The notes under the pieces were generated by a model. That model ran no database searches and was not told the origin of the DNA. It saw nothing but the letters and a program-made list of their open reading frames with translations. A DNA stretch of 64,000 nucleotides from Algivirga pacifica (GTDB lineage: Bacteria > Bacteroidota > Bacteroidia > Cytophagales > Flammeovirgaceae): positions 65,534 through 129,533 of the forward strand of contig NZ_BAABJX010000026.1 of NCBI RefSeq assembly GCF_039543525.1, given 5' to 3'. The position numbers and the translations under genes are program-made. Of the stretch, positions 44,301 through 52,605 are shown one piece after another (positions within the stretch are counted from its first letter, which is position 1; each line of letters begins with the position of its first letter).

Positions 44301-44408
44301 CTGTAGGTATTCTTTGATGTTGTTTAGAAAAAGGGAATCGGGGGTTTGTGCCTGCACCTGGCTTCCCCACAAAAATGTGATTAAATAGATTAAAAGTGAC
44401 TTTCTCAT
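41397..44408 (-). CDS. large secreted amidase-like protein with golvesin-type and FnIII domains
   Basis: Exported protein of 1003 residues (signal peptide ending near GSQVQAQ). Order: an N-terminal region (to about 240); a golvesin/xanthan-lyase-type carbohydrate-binding sandwich (about 280-390, TYTVHHKGGKTDFEVN to GIVTADAVRFGGGMGD); an N-acetylmuramoyl-L-alanine-amidase-like domain interleaved around it (LALWHSHGWYYE, IDLSLAFHTDAGH, VPSILLELLSHHNF supply candidate His/Glu zinc ligands); then an FnIII domain (about 610-690) and a C-terminal domain (700-1003). It likely cleaves stem peptides from murein. Its C-terminal codons consist of TTCATTC-type heptamer sequence. Confidence 0.82.
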   Translation of the reverse strand: MRKSLLIYLITFLWGSQVQAQTPDSLFLNNIKEYLQQQPDGEMASEYLKLKKVYRDTRKREVSFFFSTHLEYYPLREKHVQEVKEILKNTLQKKYKNYRVTVFVGEQSRDTKKGRNKWLKGYPYAPKQTIEELLPNAYRYTQKKDPKRIMQPLAKKGTVHVKNISRPYEVEKGLAGKHLALWHSHGWYYENKLDRWEWQRARVFQTVEDLLPMAFVQPFLVPMLENAGANVYLPRERDTQKHMVIVDNDDRVQGYQEHIKVQAGGTGFAVGKTPYQERENPFQQGTFRTFKGQTKAAEAIAWRPEIPETGEYAVYVSYGKHKSATTAATYTVHHKGGKTDFEVNQQMGAGTWVYLGTFELEKGNTAAVTLSTKAKGIVTADAVRFGGGMGDIARNGKLSGRARYLEGARYYMQFAGMPDTLVYTTTDGESDYRDDYRGRGEWVNYLVGAPMGPNKERKTEGLNIPIDLSLAFHTDAGHLLSDTTVGTLMIYSTLDAETEKYFPNGVSRYANRDLADIVQTQIVDDLRVLTDSIWTRRPMWDKRYSEAALPNVPSILLELLSHHNFQDMKFALDPNFRFDVSRAIYKGILKYMSVQHGYDYVVQPLAVRALSAEFVEEGNVKLSWKPTIDPLEPTALPNRYVVYTKKEGEGYDVGRVVTEPTIVLRNLDRSSIYSFKVTALNEGGESFPSHEIAACYTGEETVLVIDAFDRVSAPATIEAEGVQAFADHIDQGVAWGTDLSYIGSQYDYRTDSPWQDDDNPGHGASHADHETALVAGNTFNYALTHGQAICGVGYSFVSVSREAVEEGMVDLEAYKAIDIIFGEQKTTAAQRKGIPDRYQVFPVKFRQQLRQYFAQGGAAFLSGAYVGSDLFFEVNGLPKATDHPDILFARDELQMLGRTNQADRKGQIIAEDKRFSSLANIQYNKALNDTIYAVESPDGIEPMTEEGRTIARYSSNSISAGIAVEGASKKVILGFPFETIQGVEVREKVMEDVLRYLLMKNEE

Positions 44409-44771
44409 AAAGTTGAAAAATAAATCGTTGGTAAGGTTGAAAAAACGCTAGTCCAAAATAGCATCCTCCATATTACAAAAGCTTTCCTTAAAAAGGAGTA
44501 GTTGGGTGGGTTTTTATACTTACAGAAACTGCAATATTATTCACACCCCTCAATATTCAATCGATTATTTTTTGCAATAACATTTATGCATATATAAACA
44601 TTATTAAATACCTTTTTTACAGAATAAAATGGTTTTTAGTAAAAAAAATACATCATTTAACGGTTTTCAGGGATTCAAAAGTGAATAATAAATGAAATAT
44701 TTGTCAAGCACCCAATAAAAAATATTCACTTTATAACGGTATAACTTTTTTTTATTCAACAAAACAAACCA
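44409..44771. other. divergent AT-rich regulatory region
   Basis: A 363-base gap between the divergent amidase and lipoprotein genes. A GTTTTCAGGGAT motif lies at 44665-44676, 96 bases before the lipoprotein start, matching sites upstream of the GH10-like and SusC genes. The rest is poly-A/T-rich with no other feature recognised. Confidence 0.45.
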
Positions 44772-45629
44772 ATGATGAACAAATTTACAAAGATCATTGC
44801 AGGAGCACTGCTTTCATTGAGCGTTGTCGCTTGTCAGGAAGAAATTGAAACACCTAATTTTGACTCCTATGTAGGAATTGAAATGGATAAGTTCCAATTC
44901 TTTGAAGGGGCTACTGTTCAAATTCCTGTAAAATTGAATACCGCTACTCCAAGCAACGCCTCTGTTACCGTATCCTATACTATAAAAGGAGCTGGATGGG
45001 AATCAAAAATCAATGACCTTACAGAAGGAAAAGTTGTAATCCCTGCAACGAAATATACTTCATATATTGAGCTGGAAGGTATCTACGACAAAGTATCAGA
45101 AGATGATTTTGCTTTTGAAATCGAAATCACTAATGTGGAGTCAGATAGTAAAGTAGAGATCGGAGGAGCAAACTTTGGGTATGATGTAGCTTCTATCAAC
45201 ATGATGAACTTAGGCGAGTTACCATGTTCTGACGATGTAGACCTATTTATCGGAAAATCCATAAATATTGCCTATGCTGATAGAGATGTTGATGCTTACA
45301 GCAACCCTTCTATTGCCGGTACGGTTGAAGCTTCTGAATGGGAAGATTGTAATGCGATCACTATCGTAGGTGACGTAGTAAACTATTATGGTGCAGGTTG
45401 TAAGATGAATATTATCCTGAATGAATTGGACAACTCCGTAGAAGTCCCTCTACAAGACATGCTGGATAATGGTACAGTAATTCAGGGAAGTGGTGTTTAC
45501 AACCCTAGCAGCAAAACAATCTCTGTTACTGTTATCTACTTGGGCTATGGATCAGTACAAGATCTAACAGATCCTGAATTTGTATTGCCTGACACTTACT
45601 CTGGTACGATCACAGTTACTTTGAAGTAA
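44772..45629 (+). CDS. surface lipoprotein, beta-sandwich
   Basis: A 285-residue lipoprotein with signal peptide and lipobox (GALLSLSVVACQ). The N-terminal half resembles Calx-beta/DUF4843-like domains seen in SusD-neighbourhood lipoproteins (FFEGATVQIPVKLN, DDFAFEIEITNVE). The C-terminal half repeats a YSGTITVT-like beta pattern. It likely binds ligand at the cell surface. It is divergent from the amidase and shares the CAGGGAT-type site. A strong terminator follows. Confidence 0.7.
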   Translation: MMNKFTKIIAGALLSLSVVACQEEIETPNFDSYVGIEMDKFQFFEGATVQIPVKLNTATPSNASVTVSYTIKGAGWESKINDLTEGKVVIPATKYTSYIELEGIYDKVSEDDFAFEIEITNVESDSKVEIGGANFGYDVASINMMNLGELPCSDDVDLFIGKSINIAYADRDVDAYSNPSIAGTVEASEWEDCNAITIVGDVVNYYGAGCKMNIILNELDNSVEVPLQDMLDNGTVIQGSGVYNPSSKTISVTVIYLGYGSVQDLTDPEFVLPDTYSGTITVTLK

Positions 45630-45658
45630 GCGATCATATCATATTCAAATCATCACTG

Positions 45659-45690
45659 AAGCTTTCCTCTTATTGGGGAAAGCTTTTTTT
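45659..45690 (+). terminator. terminator of the lipoprotein gene
   Basis: A perfect 9-bp stem (AAGCTTTCC / GGAAAGCTT) with a nine-base loop and a T run, 30 bases after the stop. Confidence 0.92.
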
Positions 45691-45692
45691 GT

Positions 45693-45902
45693 TTAAGGTT
45701 GAATATTTATTCGGCAGCTGAATCCTTCCGCTATCGTGACGGATTGAAATCCGCCTCTATGTGATGTCACCCTTTCAGGGTTTTGATAAATAACCCCGAG
45801 AATCCACATAATGGACTACATCACTAAGAAGTGCATAGGAATGATAAGCCTTCTACCCACCTCTTCACATAAACAATCTTTGGTTAATTATTTGACCTTA
45901 AT
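45693..45902. repeat. REPIN-like palindromic element, copy A (diverged)
   Basis: It begins TTAAGGTTGAATATTTATTCG, carries a GGATTGAAATCC mini-hairpin and CTATGTGATGTCA, and ends in a GGTTAATTA...CCTTAAT terminus. The second half has diverged and no longer pairs well. It lies 34 bases beyond the 3' end of the RAYT-like transposase gene. Confidence 0.75.
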
Positions 45903-45935
45903 CAAACCATCATTAATCTGATTCATCCTAATGAT

Positions 45936-46388
45936 TTAATCCCAAACATACCGTTCATCATATTCCACCTCATATTTTCTAAGTATACGGCGAAACTCAT
46001 CCTGAAAAGTCATCCCTTCATGATGATTTTTTTGATTTTCAATATACCGAACTACCTTATCGGCATCATAGGGTGTAACAGAAAAAGCCCCATAACCCTC
46101 TTGCCAGTAGAAGTGTTCAAATTCAGGTCCCAGCGACTTAATCCATTTGGAAGAATTCCCTTTGACAAGTCTTGCCAAATCAATCATTTTCAGATTTTTG
46201 GACAGGTTGCACAAGATATGGATGTGATCTACATACCCTCCCACCTTCAAGACTGGACTATCAAATTGATTACACAGTCCTCCTAGATAATCATGTATTT
46301 CTACTTCAAACTCAGGAAGTATCAGAGGCTCTCTATGTTTAGTACTAAAAACCAAATGGATATAGTTTTTGACGAGGGATTGTGGCAT
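45936..46388 (-). CDS. RAYT / IS200-like Y1 transposase
   Basis: A 150-residue single-strand DNA transposase of the Y1 HUH type. The HUH pair is in GYVDHIHILC (H55, H57), and the presumed catalytic Tyr in VVRYIENQKNHH (Y115), with the family ending YEVEYDERYVWD. The opening MPQSLVKNYIHLVFSTKHRE is typical of REP-associated transposases; upstream in-frame codons to 46496 look non-coding. Related palindromic elements flank it on both sides and an orphan copy lies at 52285-52572, so this gene is the likely mobiliser of that family. It looks intact. Confidence 0.88.
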   Translation of the reverse strand: MPQSLVKNYIHLVFSTKHREPLILPEFEVEIHDYLGGLCNQFDSPVLKVGGYVDHIHILCNLSKNLKMIDLARLVKGNSSKWIKSLGPEFEHFYWQEGYGAFSVTPYDADKVVRYIENQKNHHEGMTFQDEFRRILRKYEVEYDERYVWD

Positions 46389-46490
46389 AATTATGTCAAC
46401 TTTAAGTGAGAATGCAATGTGAAGAAGGAGAGTGAGAGGATATAGCAGTGAATAAATAAACTCACTTGAAGAAAAATAATAGAAGGTGAA

Positions 46491-46772
46491 GTTCAATAAG
46501 TAACCGTCATATTCCGTATAGTGACGGGATAATTAAGGTTGAATATTTATCCGTCATATTCCGTATAGTGACGGATTGAAATCCACCCCTATGTGATGTC
46601 ATCCCTTCGGGATTATACCATAAAACCCTGAAAGGGTGACATCACATAGAGGTGGGTTTCAACCCATCTCTTCACGTAAGAAGTGTGTCGGTTAATTATT
46701 CAAACCTAATTAACCCTAGGCGGGGATGGAGATAACTATTGTGTCGCTTAAATATTCAACCTTAATTATCCC
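46491..46772. repeat. REPIN-like palindromic element, copy B
   Basis: It carries CCGTCATATTCCGTATAG with TGACGG twice (46504-46575) and a central inverted repeat CTATGTGATGTCA (46589-46601) / TGACATCACATAG (46637-46649). Inner mini-hairpins are ATCCC-TTC-GGGAT and ACCCT-GAA-AGGGT. Terminal TTAAGGTTGAATATT / ATTCAACCTTAA follow. It lies about 100 bases upstream of the RAYT-like gene start. Confidence 0.88.
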
Positions 46773-46833
46773 ATCACTTTATAGAAGACATCAATACTTA
46801 GGAAAGGACAACATTTAACCTCAAGCCAAACGT

Positions 46834-46865
46834 AAAAAAGCCCTCAGCATCACTGCTGAGGGCTT
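46834..46865 (-). terminator. terminator of the SusC/SusD operon
   Basis: A perfect 11-bp stem (AGCCCTCAGCA / TGCTGAGGGCT), four-base loop, then TTTTTT on the minus strand, 32 bases after the SusD stop. Confidence 0.93.
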
Positions 46866-46896
46866 TCTCATAATCTATCTAAAACCTAAACGGTTC

Positions 46897-48780
46897 TTAT
46901 TGCCAAGGGTTTGGTGTCAATACCCCGTTGCTCAAGTCGATATCCTCTTGAGGGATAGGGAAGAAGTTGTGTGTTCCTTCTTTGAATCCTTCAGGACCCA
47001 ATACCTCAGCACCTTTTCCTGTACGAACGATGTCGTAGAATCTATGGTGCTCTGAAGCTAACTCAACTCTTCTCTCGTGGTAGATCGCATCCAATAGTGC
47101 TTGACCTGTAGCATTTACATCTGGAAGGATTTCGCTCAAGTTAACGTTTACTACTTGATCTGCAGCTACAGTAGTAGAAGCTGCTCCGTTAGCAATTGTT
47201 TGGTTAACCTTAGCATAAGTAATCGCCACAGAAGTTCCTGCTGCTTTTCCTGCCAACATGCTATAGAAATCTGCTTTTGATGTTACTGGAGTTCCATCAA
47301 TTGCCTGAATAACTACTGCATTAGTCAATGCCCATTTGTTTACATCCTCTCCTGCAACAGTTTCAGCAGCTACTTCAACATTTGTTACACCAGCTGCTGC
47401 TAAAGGAGAATCCTCTTGCATGATGTCTACGATCACCAAGTTTCCTGCTTGTGCCAAAGCATCAAGGTCAGTAGAAGAACCTACCGTAGTCGCATCTACA
47501 TCTACTACCGTGAAACCAGGAGTAGCGTCAAGCATACCTGCATTTCTTGCTCTTTCTCTTACTTTGTTCAAGTACATTTGAGCAGTAGCATCATCACCAT
47601 CCTGAGCCGCTGCTTCTGCATACATTAGGTATACATCACTCAAACGAATCACACGGTAGTTTTCAGAAGACTTTCTCCACCAGTCAGGTCTTGCATCTGG
47701 GTAGATATAAGATTTTCTTTGGTAGAAACCTGAGTTTTTAGTCGCTACTACACTTCCCAATGCAGCATCCTCCAATACCTGAGCTTCCAGGTAAGTCAAG
47801 ATAGAAGCTGGAAGTCTAGGGTCTCCTATTTCGAAAGCATCCACCAACGTTTGCGTAGGCTGGTTGAAACCCCAACCCCAAAGACGAGGCATCTGGAATA
47901 CTGTGTTGAAGTTACCACCGTTATCCCAAGTTCCGTTATCATCTCCAAGATAGTTGATCTCGAATACAGACTCCGAACCATGCTCTCCAGCTTGTCTGAA
48001 GATAGCTTCGTAATCTCCTTCTACCAAGCTATACTCTCCTGCAAGGTCACCGTCCACCAAACGCTTCAACGTCGTTTTAGCATCAGCGAATTTCTTTCCG
48101 TAAAGTTGAACCTTACCTAGTAATGCTACTGCAGCACCTTTGGTTGCTCTACCCATGTTTTCAGTACCGATCTCAGACTTCATAGGAAGTACAGCAATTG
48201 CCTCCGTCAAGTCTTTCTCGATAAATGCATAAGTCTCTTCCAAAGAAGCTCTTGGATAGTCATACTCTCCTGCAATCGCTGGAGCATCCATCAATGGAAG
48301 ACCACCAAAGTTTTTCGCCAACTCGAAGTAATAGAATCCTCTTAGGAATTTCCCTTGTGCTTCGATGCTCGCTCTTTTAGCTTCGCTCATTTCGATCTCA
48401 GGAAGCTCCAAAAGCAACTTATTCACATAGTAGATACCATTCCACTGTGGATACCAAGCTAGTTTAAAACCGATGTTATCACCAGCAGCAGTAAAGTTCT
48501 TGATCTCAGCGATATATGCACCATCCGTTGCTGTAGAACCTTTCTCAGCATCAGGTGTAGAAACATCACCCAAGATAAATTTCGTTTGTGCAATACGCAG
48601 GTGGTTCAACACAGAGTAAGCTCCTACCAATGCAGTTTCTGCATCAGCCTCTGTTTGGAAGTATGAACCATCTGTCAAAGCAGCTTGCTGTGTTCTGTCT
48701 AGAAAGTCATCACTACAAGCGGTTGTAAAGGCCGATGCTGCACCCAGCATAGCAACCAATATTTGCTTAGATATTTTCAT
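46897..48780 (-). CDS. SusD/RagB-family lipoprotein with embedded PDZ-like domain
   Basis: Outer-membrane nutrient-binding lipoprotein partnering SusC. Lipobox at AFTTACSDDFLD; TPR-type SusD core follows (ALVGAYSVLNHLR, FLRGFYYFELAKNFGG, GAAVALLGKVQLYGKKF, RLSDVYLMYAEAAAQDGD). The normal end is present (AIYHERRVELASEHHRFYDI, residues 566-585, and GTHNFFPIP). Between YLNKVRERARNAGM and that end, about 120 extra residues (roughly 440-560) read like a PDZ domain: DSPLAAAGV, NAVVIQAIDGTPVTSKADFY, LAGKAAGTSVAITYAK. At 627 residues it is longer than usual by this insert. No stop or frameshift is involved. Confidence 0.9.
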   Translation of the reverse strand: MKISKQILVAMLGAASAFTTACSDDFLDRTQQAALTDGSYFQTEADAETALVGAYSVLNHLRIAQTKFILGDVSTPDAEKGSTATDGAYIAEIKNFTAAGDNIGFKLAWYPQWNGIYYVNKLLLELPEIEMSEAKRASIEAQGKFLRGFYYFELAKNFGGLPLMDAPAIAGEYDYPRASLEETYAFIEKDLTEAIAVLPMKSEIGTENMGRATKGAAVALLGKVQLYGKKFADAKTTLKRLVDGDLAGEYSLVEGDYEAIFRQAGEHGSESVFEINYLGDDNGTWDNGGNFNTVFQMPRLWGWGFNQPTQTLVDAFEIGDPRLPASILTYLEAQVLEDAALGSVVATKNSGFYQRKSYIYPDARPDWWRKSSENYRVIRLSDVYLMYAEAAAQDGDDATAQMYLNKVRERARNAGMLDATPGFTVVDVDATTVGSSTDLDALAQAGNLVIVDIMQEDSPLAAAGVTNVEVAAETVAGEDVNKWALTNAVVIQAIDGTPVTSKADFYSMLAGKAAGTSVAITYAKVNQTIANGAASTTVAADQVVNVNLSEILPDVNATGQALLDAIYHERRVELASEHHRFYDIVRTGKGAEVLGPEGFKEGTHNFFPIPQEDIDLSNGVLTPNPWQ

Positions 48781-48824
48781 AACGATTAGATTAATCTTCT
48801 AATATTCTAAAAATCTTTTGAGAG

Positions 48825-48858
48825 TGATGGCAGTAAGCTAGTCGGCTTCCTGCCATCA
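48825..48858 (-). promoter_or_regulatory. SusC-SusD intergenic hairpin
   Basis: TGATGGCAG (48825-48833) pairs with CTGCCATCA (48850-48858). It lies 17 bases after the SusC stop, without a T-run, so it may be an attenuator or RNA-stability element setting the SusC:SusD ratio. Confidence 0.5.
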
Positions 48859-48874
48859 GGAATACATTCAGCGA

Positions 48875-51800
48875 TTAGAATGCGATGTTTGCACCAAACA
48901 TCATCGTTCTAGCTTGTGGATATGTACCATAATCCAAGCCTGTGCTCAATGCACCACCCGAGATCTCTGGATCAAGTCCTGAGTAGTTCGTGAACGTCAA
49001 CAAGTTCTGAGCACTAGCATATACTCTTACTCTTTGCATACCTGCTTTCTTCACTAGCTCTGAAGGAAGCGTATACCCTAGCTGAACGTTTTTCAAACGC
49101 AAGTAAGAACCATCCTCAATATAGAAGCTTGATACTCTCAAGTTGTTGTTTGGATCGTTAGCATCCAGACGAGGTACTTCGTTGCTTGTACCTTCTCCAT
49201 TCCAAGCATTCAAGATTTCTCTGTTCTTGTTGTAAGGGAAACCACCTGTCATGTTGAAGTACTTCATTGCATTGAACAACTCGTTTCCTTGAACACCTTG
49301 GAAGAATACTGATACATCAAATCCTTTATACTCAGCATTCAATGTCAAACCATAAGTAAAGTCTGGCATTGGAGAACCGATAAAGTCTCTATCCGCATCG
49401 TTAATCACTCCATCAGGTCCCTCTACCAAGTTACCTTCTGAGTCGTATCCGTTGATGTCTTTATATCTGAAGTCACCTGGTCTAGCGTTAGGCTGGCCGT
49501 GAGCATCTACTTCCGCTTGGTTTTGGAAGATACCATCTACTACATATCCGTAGAATGCACCGATTGGTTGACCTGGAGTGGTTCTAGTCGTTGCACCAGC
49601 CTGGAATGTACCAGAGCTTACAAACTCTACCAAGTCGTTACCGAATGAAAGTACTTCGTTGTTTACTGAAGAAAGGTTACCCGATACAGAGTAAGAGAAA
49701 TCTCCTCTTGTCTCTTTCCAAGTCAATACTGCTTCCCATCCCTTGTTTCTTACTGAACCAAGGTTGGTAATTGGAGCAATTGTTCCACCAGTCGTTGAGT
49801 TGAAACCAATATACATTGGTACTGGCTCCTGGATCAACATGTCTTTAGTATCACGGATAAAGTAATCCAAGTTAGCTTCCAATCTACCGTCCAATAGTGC
49901 TACATCAAGACCCAAGTTAGTAGTTTCTGTAGACTCCCAAGAGATCGCTGTGTTACCAATGGACATTGGGCCCAAACCTACTGTAGAAGTCTCGCTTCCA
50001 CCTACACCGAAGATATAAGCATATCTACCCAAGCTTCTATATGCTGTAGCGAACTCATAGTTACCGATCTTATCGTTACCAATTTGTCCCCAACCAGCTC
50101 TTACTTTCAAGTCATCCAAAAGACCTCCTTTTAGATCTGACATAAATGCCTCGTTGATTACCTTCCAACCTGTAGAGAATGACATGAAGTTACCGTATCT
50201 GTTTTCAGGACCGAACTTAGAAGATCCATCACGACGGAAGTTAGCAGTCACTAAGTATCTGTCATCATAAGAGTAGTTTACTCTTGCTAGAGTAGACAAC
50301 ATCGCCCATTCTGCAGCGCTACCATAAACTTGTGGTTCCAAGTTAGTCGCTGATGAGATATACTGAAGTGCCTCATTTTCTCCTAGAAGGTCTGCTCTTG
50401 TTACTCCTAGAGACTCAAAACGGCTCTCTTGTGCCGTATAACCTACCAATGCCGATACTGTATGCTTATCAAATGTTTTGTTGTAAGACAAAGTATTCTC
50501 CCACAACCAAGTATTTGTTGCTCCGTATCCTCTGAAAACTGTATTTCTTAGGTTATTCTCGTCTGGAGAAACATTGAAAATAGGCTCCATGTTATAAGAG
50601 TCATTTCTCAAAAGATCCATTGAGAAGGCTGACTTCGCTTTCAATCCTTTCAAGATTTCTACTTCAGCGTAAGCATTACCTGTTACTCTTAGGTTAGAGT
50701 ATCTATTATTTGCTCTTTCGATTGTACCTACAGGGTTGTTGATATCCATATAAGGAGAGCTACCCCAAAGACCATTCGCATCGTAAGCAGGAGTCAATGG
50801 ATCTACCTTCTGTGCAGCATTGATAATACCGTGATAGAAATCCGTAGGAAGTGTTTTACCTTTTGCGTTAGCTAATGTTAGGTTTGTACCAATTCTCAAG
50901 TAATCCTTCGCTTGGTAGTCTCCATTCAAACGAACGTTCAGACGCTCATAGTTAGATCCTTTTACAATACCTTCCTGATCGAAGTATCCAGCAGATAGGT
51001 AGTAGTTCAATCCTTCTTTTGAACCAGAAACACTCAAGTTATGGTTTTGCATAGGAGCAACTTGCGTTACTTCCTCAAACCAGTTGGTAGAAACACCTAA
51101 ATCGTTAGAAGGCGCTACCATGTTGAATGTAGAACCTGCATTCTCATATGCTTTGGTCATTACCATTAGATACTCCTCTGAGTTTAGCATATCTGGAGCT
51201 TTCCAAGCTTCCTGTACACCATAGTAAGCATCATAAGTAATTTTTGTTCCTTGGCCCTCTGATCCATTCTTAGTGGTCACCAAGATAACACCGTTCGCAC
51301 CTCTGGCACCGTAGATAGCAGTAGCAGAAGCATCTTTCAATACTGAGATTGACTTGATATCATTCGGGTTGATATGATCAATACTACCATTTACGATAAA
51401 ACCGTCCACTACATAAAGTGGGCTAGCATCGTTTACCGTACCGACACCACGAATACGAACTCTTGTTCCTGCACCTGGCGCACCACTTGCAGCAGTGATA
51501 TTAACACCCGCTACACGTCCCTGAAGGGCTTGTGATACGTTAGGAATCGCTGTCTTGTTCATATCTTCTGGAGATACAGTAGCGATAGAACCTGTCAAAT
51601 CACTTTTTTTCTGGATGCCGTAACCTACGACAACCACTTCCTCCAATTGCTCAATATCTTCTGCAAGAGCGATAGAGAAAGAAGTTTGATTACCTACGGT
51701 AATCTCTTTTGATTCGTATCCGATAAAACGGATCTGAAGAACCGGTGATGAAATATCTGCTGGGATGGATAAGTTAAACTTACCGTCCAGATCAGTCATG

Positions 51801-51949
51801 GTACCTTGTGTTGTACCTTTAATAACTACGTTGGCGCCCACGATTGGCTCGCCCGCAGCATCTGTGACGTTACCTGATATCAGCTTACTTTGTGCAAATG
51901 CGCTAAAAGATACCAGTGTCACCATTAATGATAATAGAAGTAATCTCAT
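48875..51949 (-). CDS. SusC/RagA-family TonB-dependent transporter
   Basis: TonB-dependent outer-membrane channel of 1024 residues. Signal peptide MRLLLLSLMVTLVSFSAFAQ; carboxypeptidase-D-like regulatory domain (about 22-100, ISGNVTDAAGEPIVGANVVI); TonB-box region LEEVVVVGYGIQKKSDLTGS; plug with VRIRGVGTVNDASPLYVVDG and ATAIYGARGANGVILVTT; then a 22-strand barrel ending in a terminal aromatic strand (MMFGANIAF). It is followed by SusD. Neighbouring amidase, GH3 and sugar-kinase genes suggest murein fragments or amino-sugar glycans as ligand (inference). Confidence 0.95.
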   Translation of the reverse strand: MRLLLLSLMVTLVSFSAFAQSKLISGNVTDAAGEPIVGANVVIKGTTQGTMTDLDGKFNLSIPADISSPVLQIRFIGYESKEITVGNQTSFSIALAEDIEQLEEVVVVGYGIQKKSDLTGSIATVSPEDMNKTAIPNVSQALQGRVAGVNITAASGAPGAGTRVRIRGVGTVNDASPLYVVDGFIVNGSIDHINPNDIKSISVLKDASATAIYGARGANGVILVTTKNGSEGQGTKITYDAYYGVQEAWKAPDMLNSEEYLMVMTKAYENAGSTFNMVAPSNDLGVSTNWFEEVTQVAPMQNHNLSVSGSKEGLNYYLSAGYFDQEGIVKGSNYERLNVRLNGDYQAKDYLRIGTNLTLANAKGKTLPTDFYHGIINAAQKVDPLTPAYDANGLWGSSPYMDINNPVGTIERANNRYSNLRVTGNAYAEVEILKGLKAKSAFSMDLLRNDSYNMEPIFNVSPDENNLRNTVFRGYGATNTWLWENTLSYNKTFDKHTVSALVGYTAQESRFESLGVTRADLLGENEALQYISSATNLEPQVYGSAAEWAMLSTLARVNYSYDDRYLVTANFRRDGSSKFGPENRYGNFMSFSTGWKVINEAFMSDLKGGLLDDLKVRAGWGQIGNDKIGNYEFATAYRSLGRYAYIFGVGGSETSTVGLGPMSIGNTAISWESTETTNLGLDVALLDGRLEANLDYFIRDTKDMLIQEPVPMYIGFNSTTGGTIAPITNLGSVRNKGWEAVLTWKETRGDFSYSVSGNLSSVNNEVLSFGNDLVEFVSSGTFQAGATTRTTPGQPIGAFYGYVVDGIFQNQAEVDAHGQPNARPGDFRYKDINGYDSEGNLVEGPDGVINDADRDFIGSPMPDFTYGLTLNAEYKGFDVSVFFQGVQGNELFNAMKYFNMTGGFPYNKNREILNAWNGEGTSNEVPRLDANDPNNNLRVSSFYIEDGSYLRLKNVQLGYTLPSELVKKAGMQRVRVYASAQNLLTFTNYSGLDPEISGGALSTGLDYGTYPQARTMMFGANIAF

Positions 51950-52284
51950 AATTTGGTGATGATTGATTAAAAAATCATTAACAACTATTTGATAAGCGTA
52001 AATATTACTCTTGGGAAGGGATCTTTACTCCCTGAAATCAGGGATTCAATTATTTCACTATTTTATTTAACTTTTTTAAGAAATTAAAGCTTTTCTTAAG
52101 AAAGTAGATAGGGGCTACTGTTTCTCAGAGGGTTAGTTTGATGGACAGGATGTTAGGAGGTGTTATTTTTGGGCGTAAAAAAACAGGGATAGCAATGAAT
52201 GATTGCTATGGAATAAGTTTATAACTGATACTGTTCTTACGCAGACGATGGATTAAAAATCCACCGCTGAAATTATGAATCCCA
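51950..52284. other. SusC upstream region
   Basis: Gene-free. CCCTGAAATCAGGG at 52030-52043 is a 14-base palindrome 80 bases before the SusC start, followed by ATTCAA as at 44677-44682. It is a plausible operator shared with the GH10-like and lipoprotein genes. No anti-sigma or regulator gene is adjacent. The remainder is AT-rich. Confidence 0.4.
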
Positions 52285-52572
52285 TAATTAGGTTTGAATA
52301 TTTATCCGTCATATTCCGCATAGTGACGGGATAATTAAGTTTGAAAAAATAACCGACACAATAGTTATATCCATCTCCGCCTAAGGTTAATTAAGGTTGA
52401 ATAATTAACCGACACACTTCTTACGCGAAGAGATGGGTTGAAACCCACCTCTATGTGATGTCATCCCTTCGGGATTATACCATAAAACCCTGAAAGGGTG
52501 ACATCACATAGGGGCGGATTTCAATCCGTCACTATACGAAATATGACGCTTAATTATTCAACCTTAATCAAC
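52285..52572. repeat. REPIN-like palindromic element, copy C (orphan)
   Basis: A full element without a transposase, in opposite orientation to copy B. The central pair CTATGTGATGTCA (52451-52463) / TGACATCACATAG (52499-52511) is retained. When aligned by its flanks with copy B, the inner loop segment (ATCCCTTCGGGAT...ACCCTGAAAGGGT) is inverted. Termini with TTTGAATATTTATCCGTC and ATTATTCAACCTTAAT are recognisable. It ends 34 bases before the stop of the GH3 gene. Confidence 0.88.
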
Positions 52573-52605
52573 CCATCAAACCCATCGTCATTAAGTCTAA
52601 TAAAC

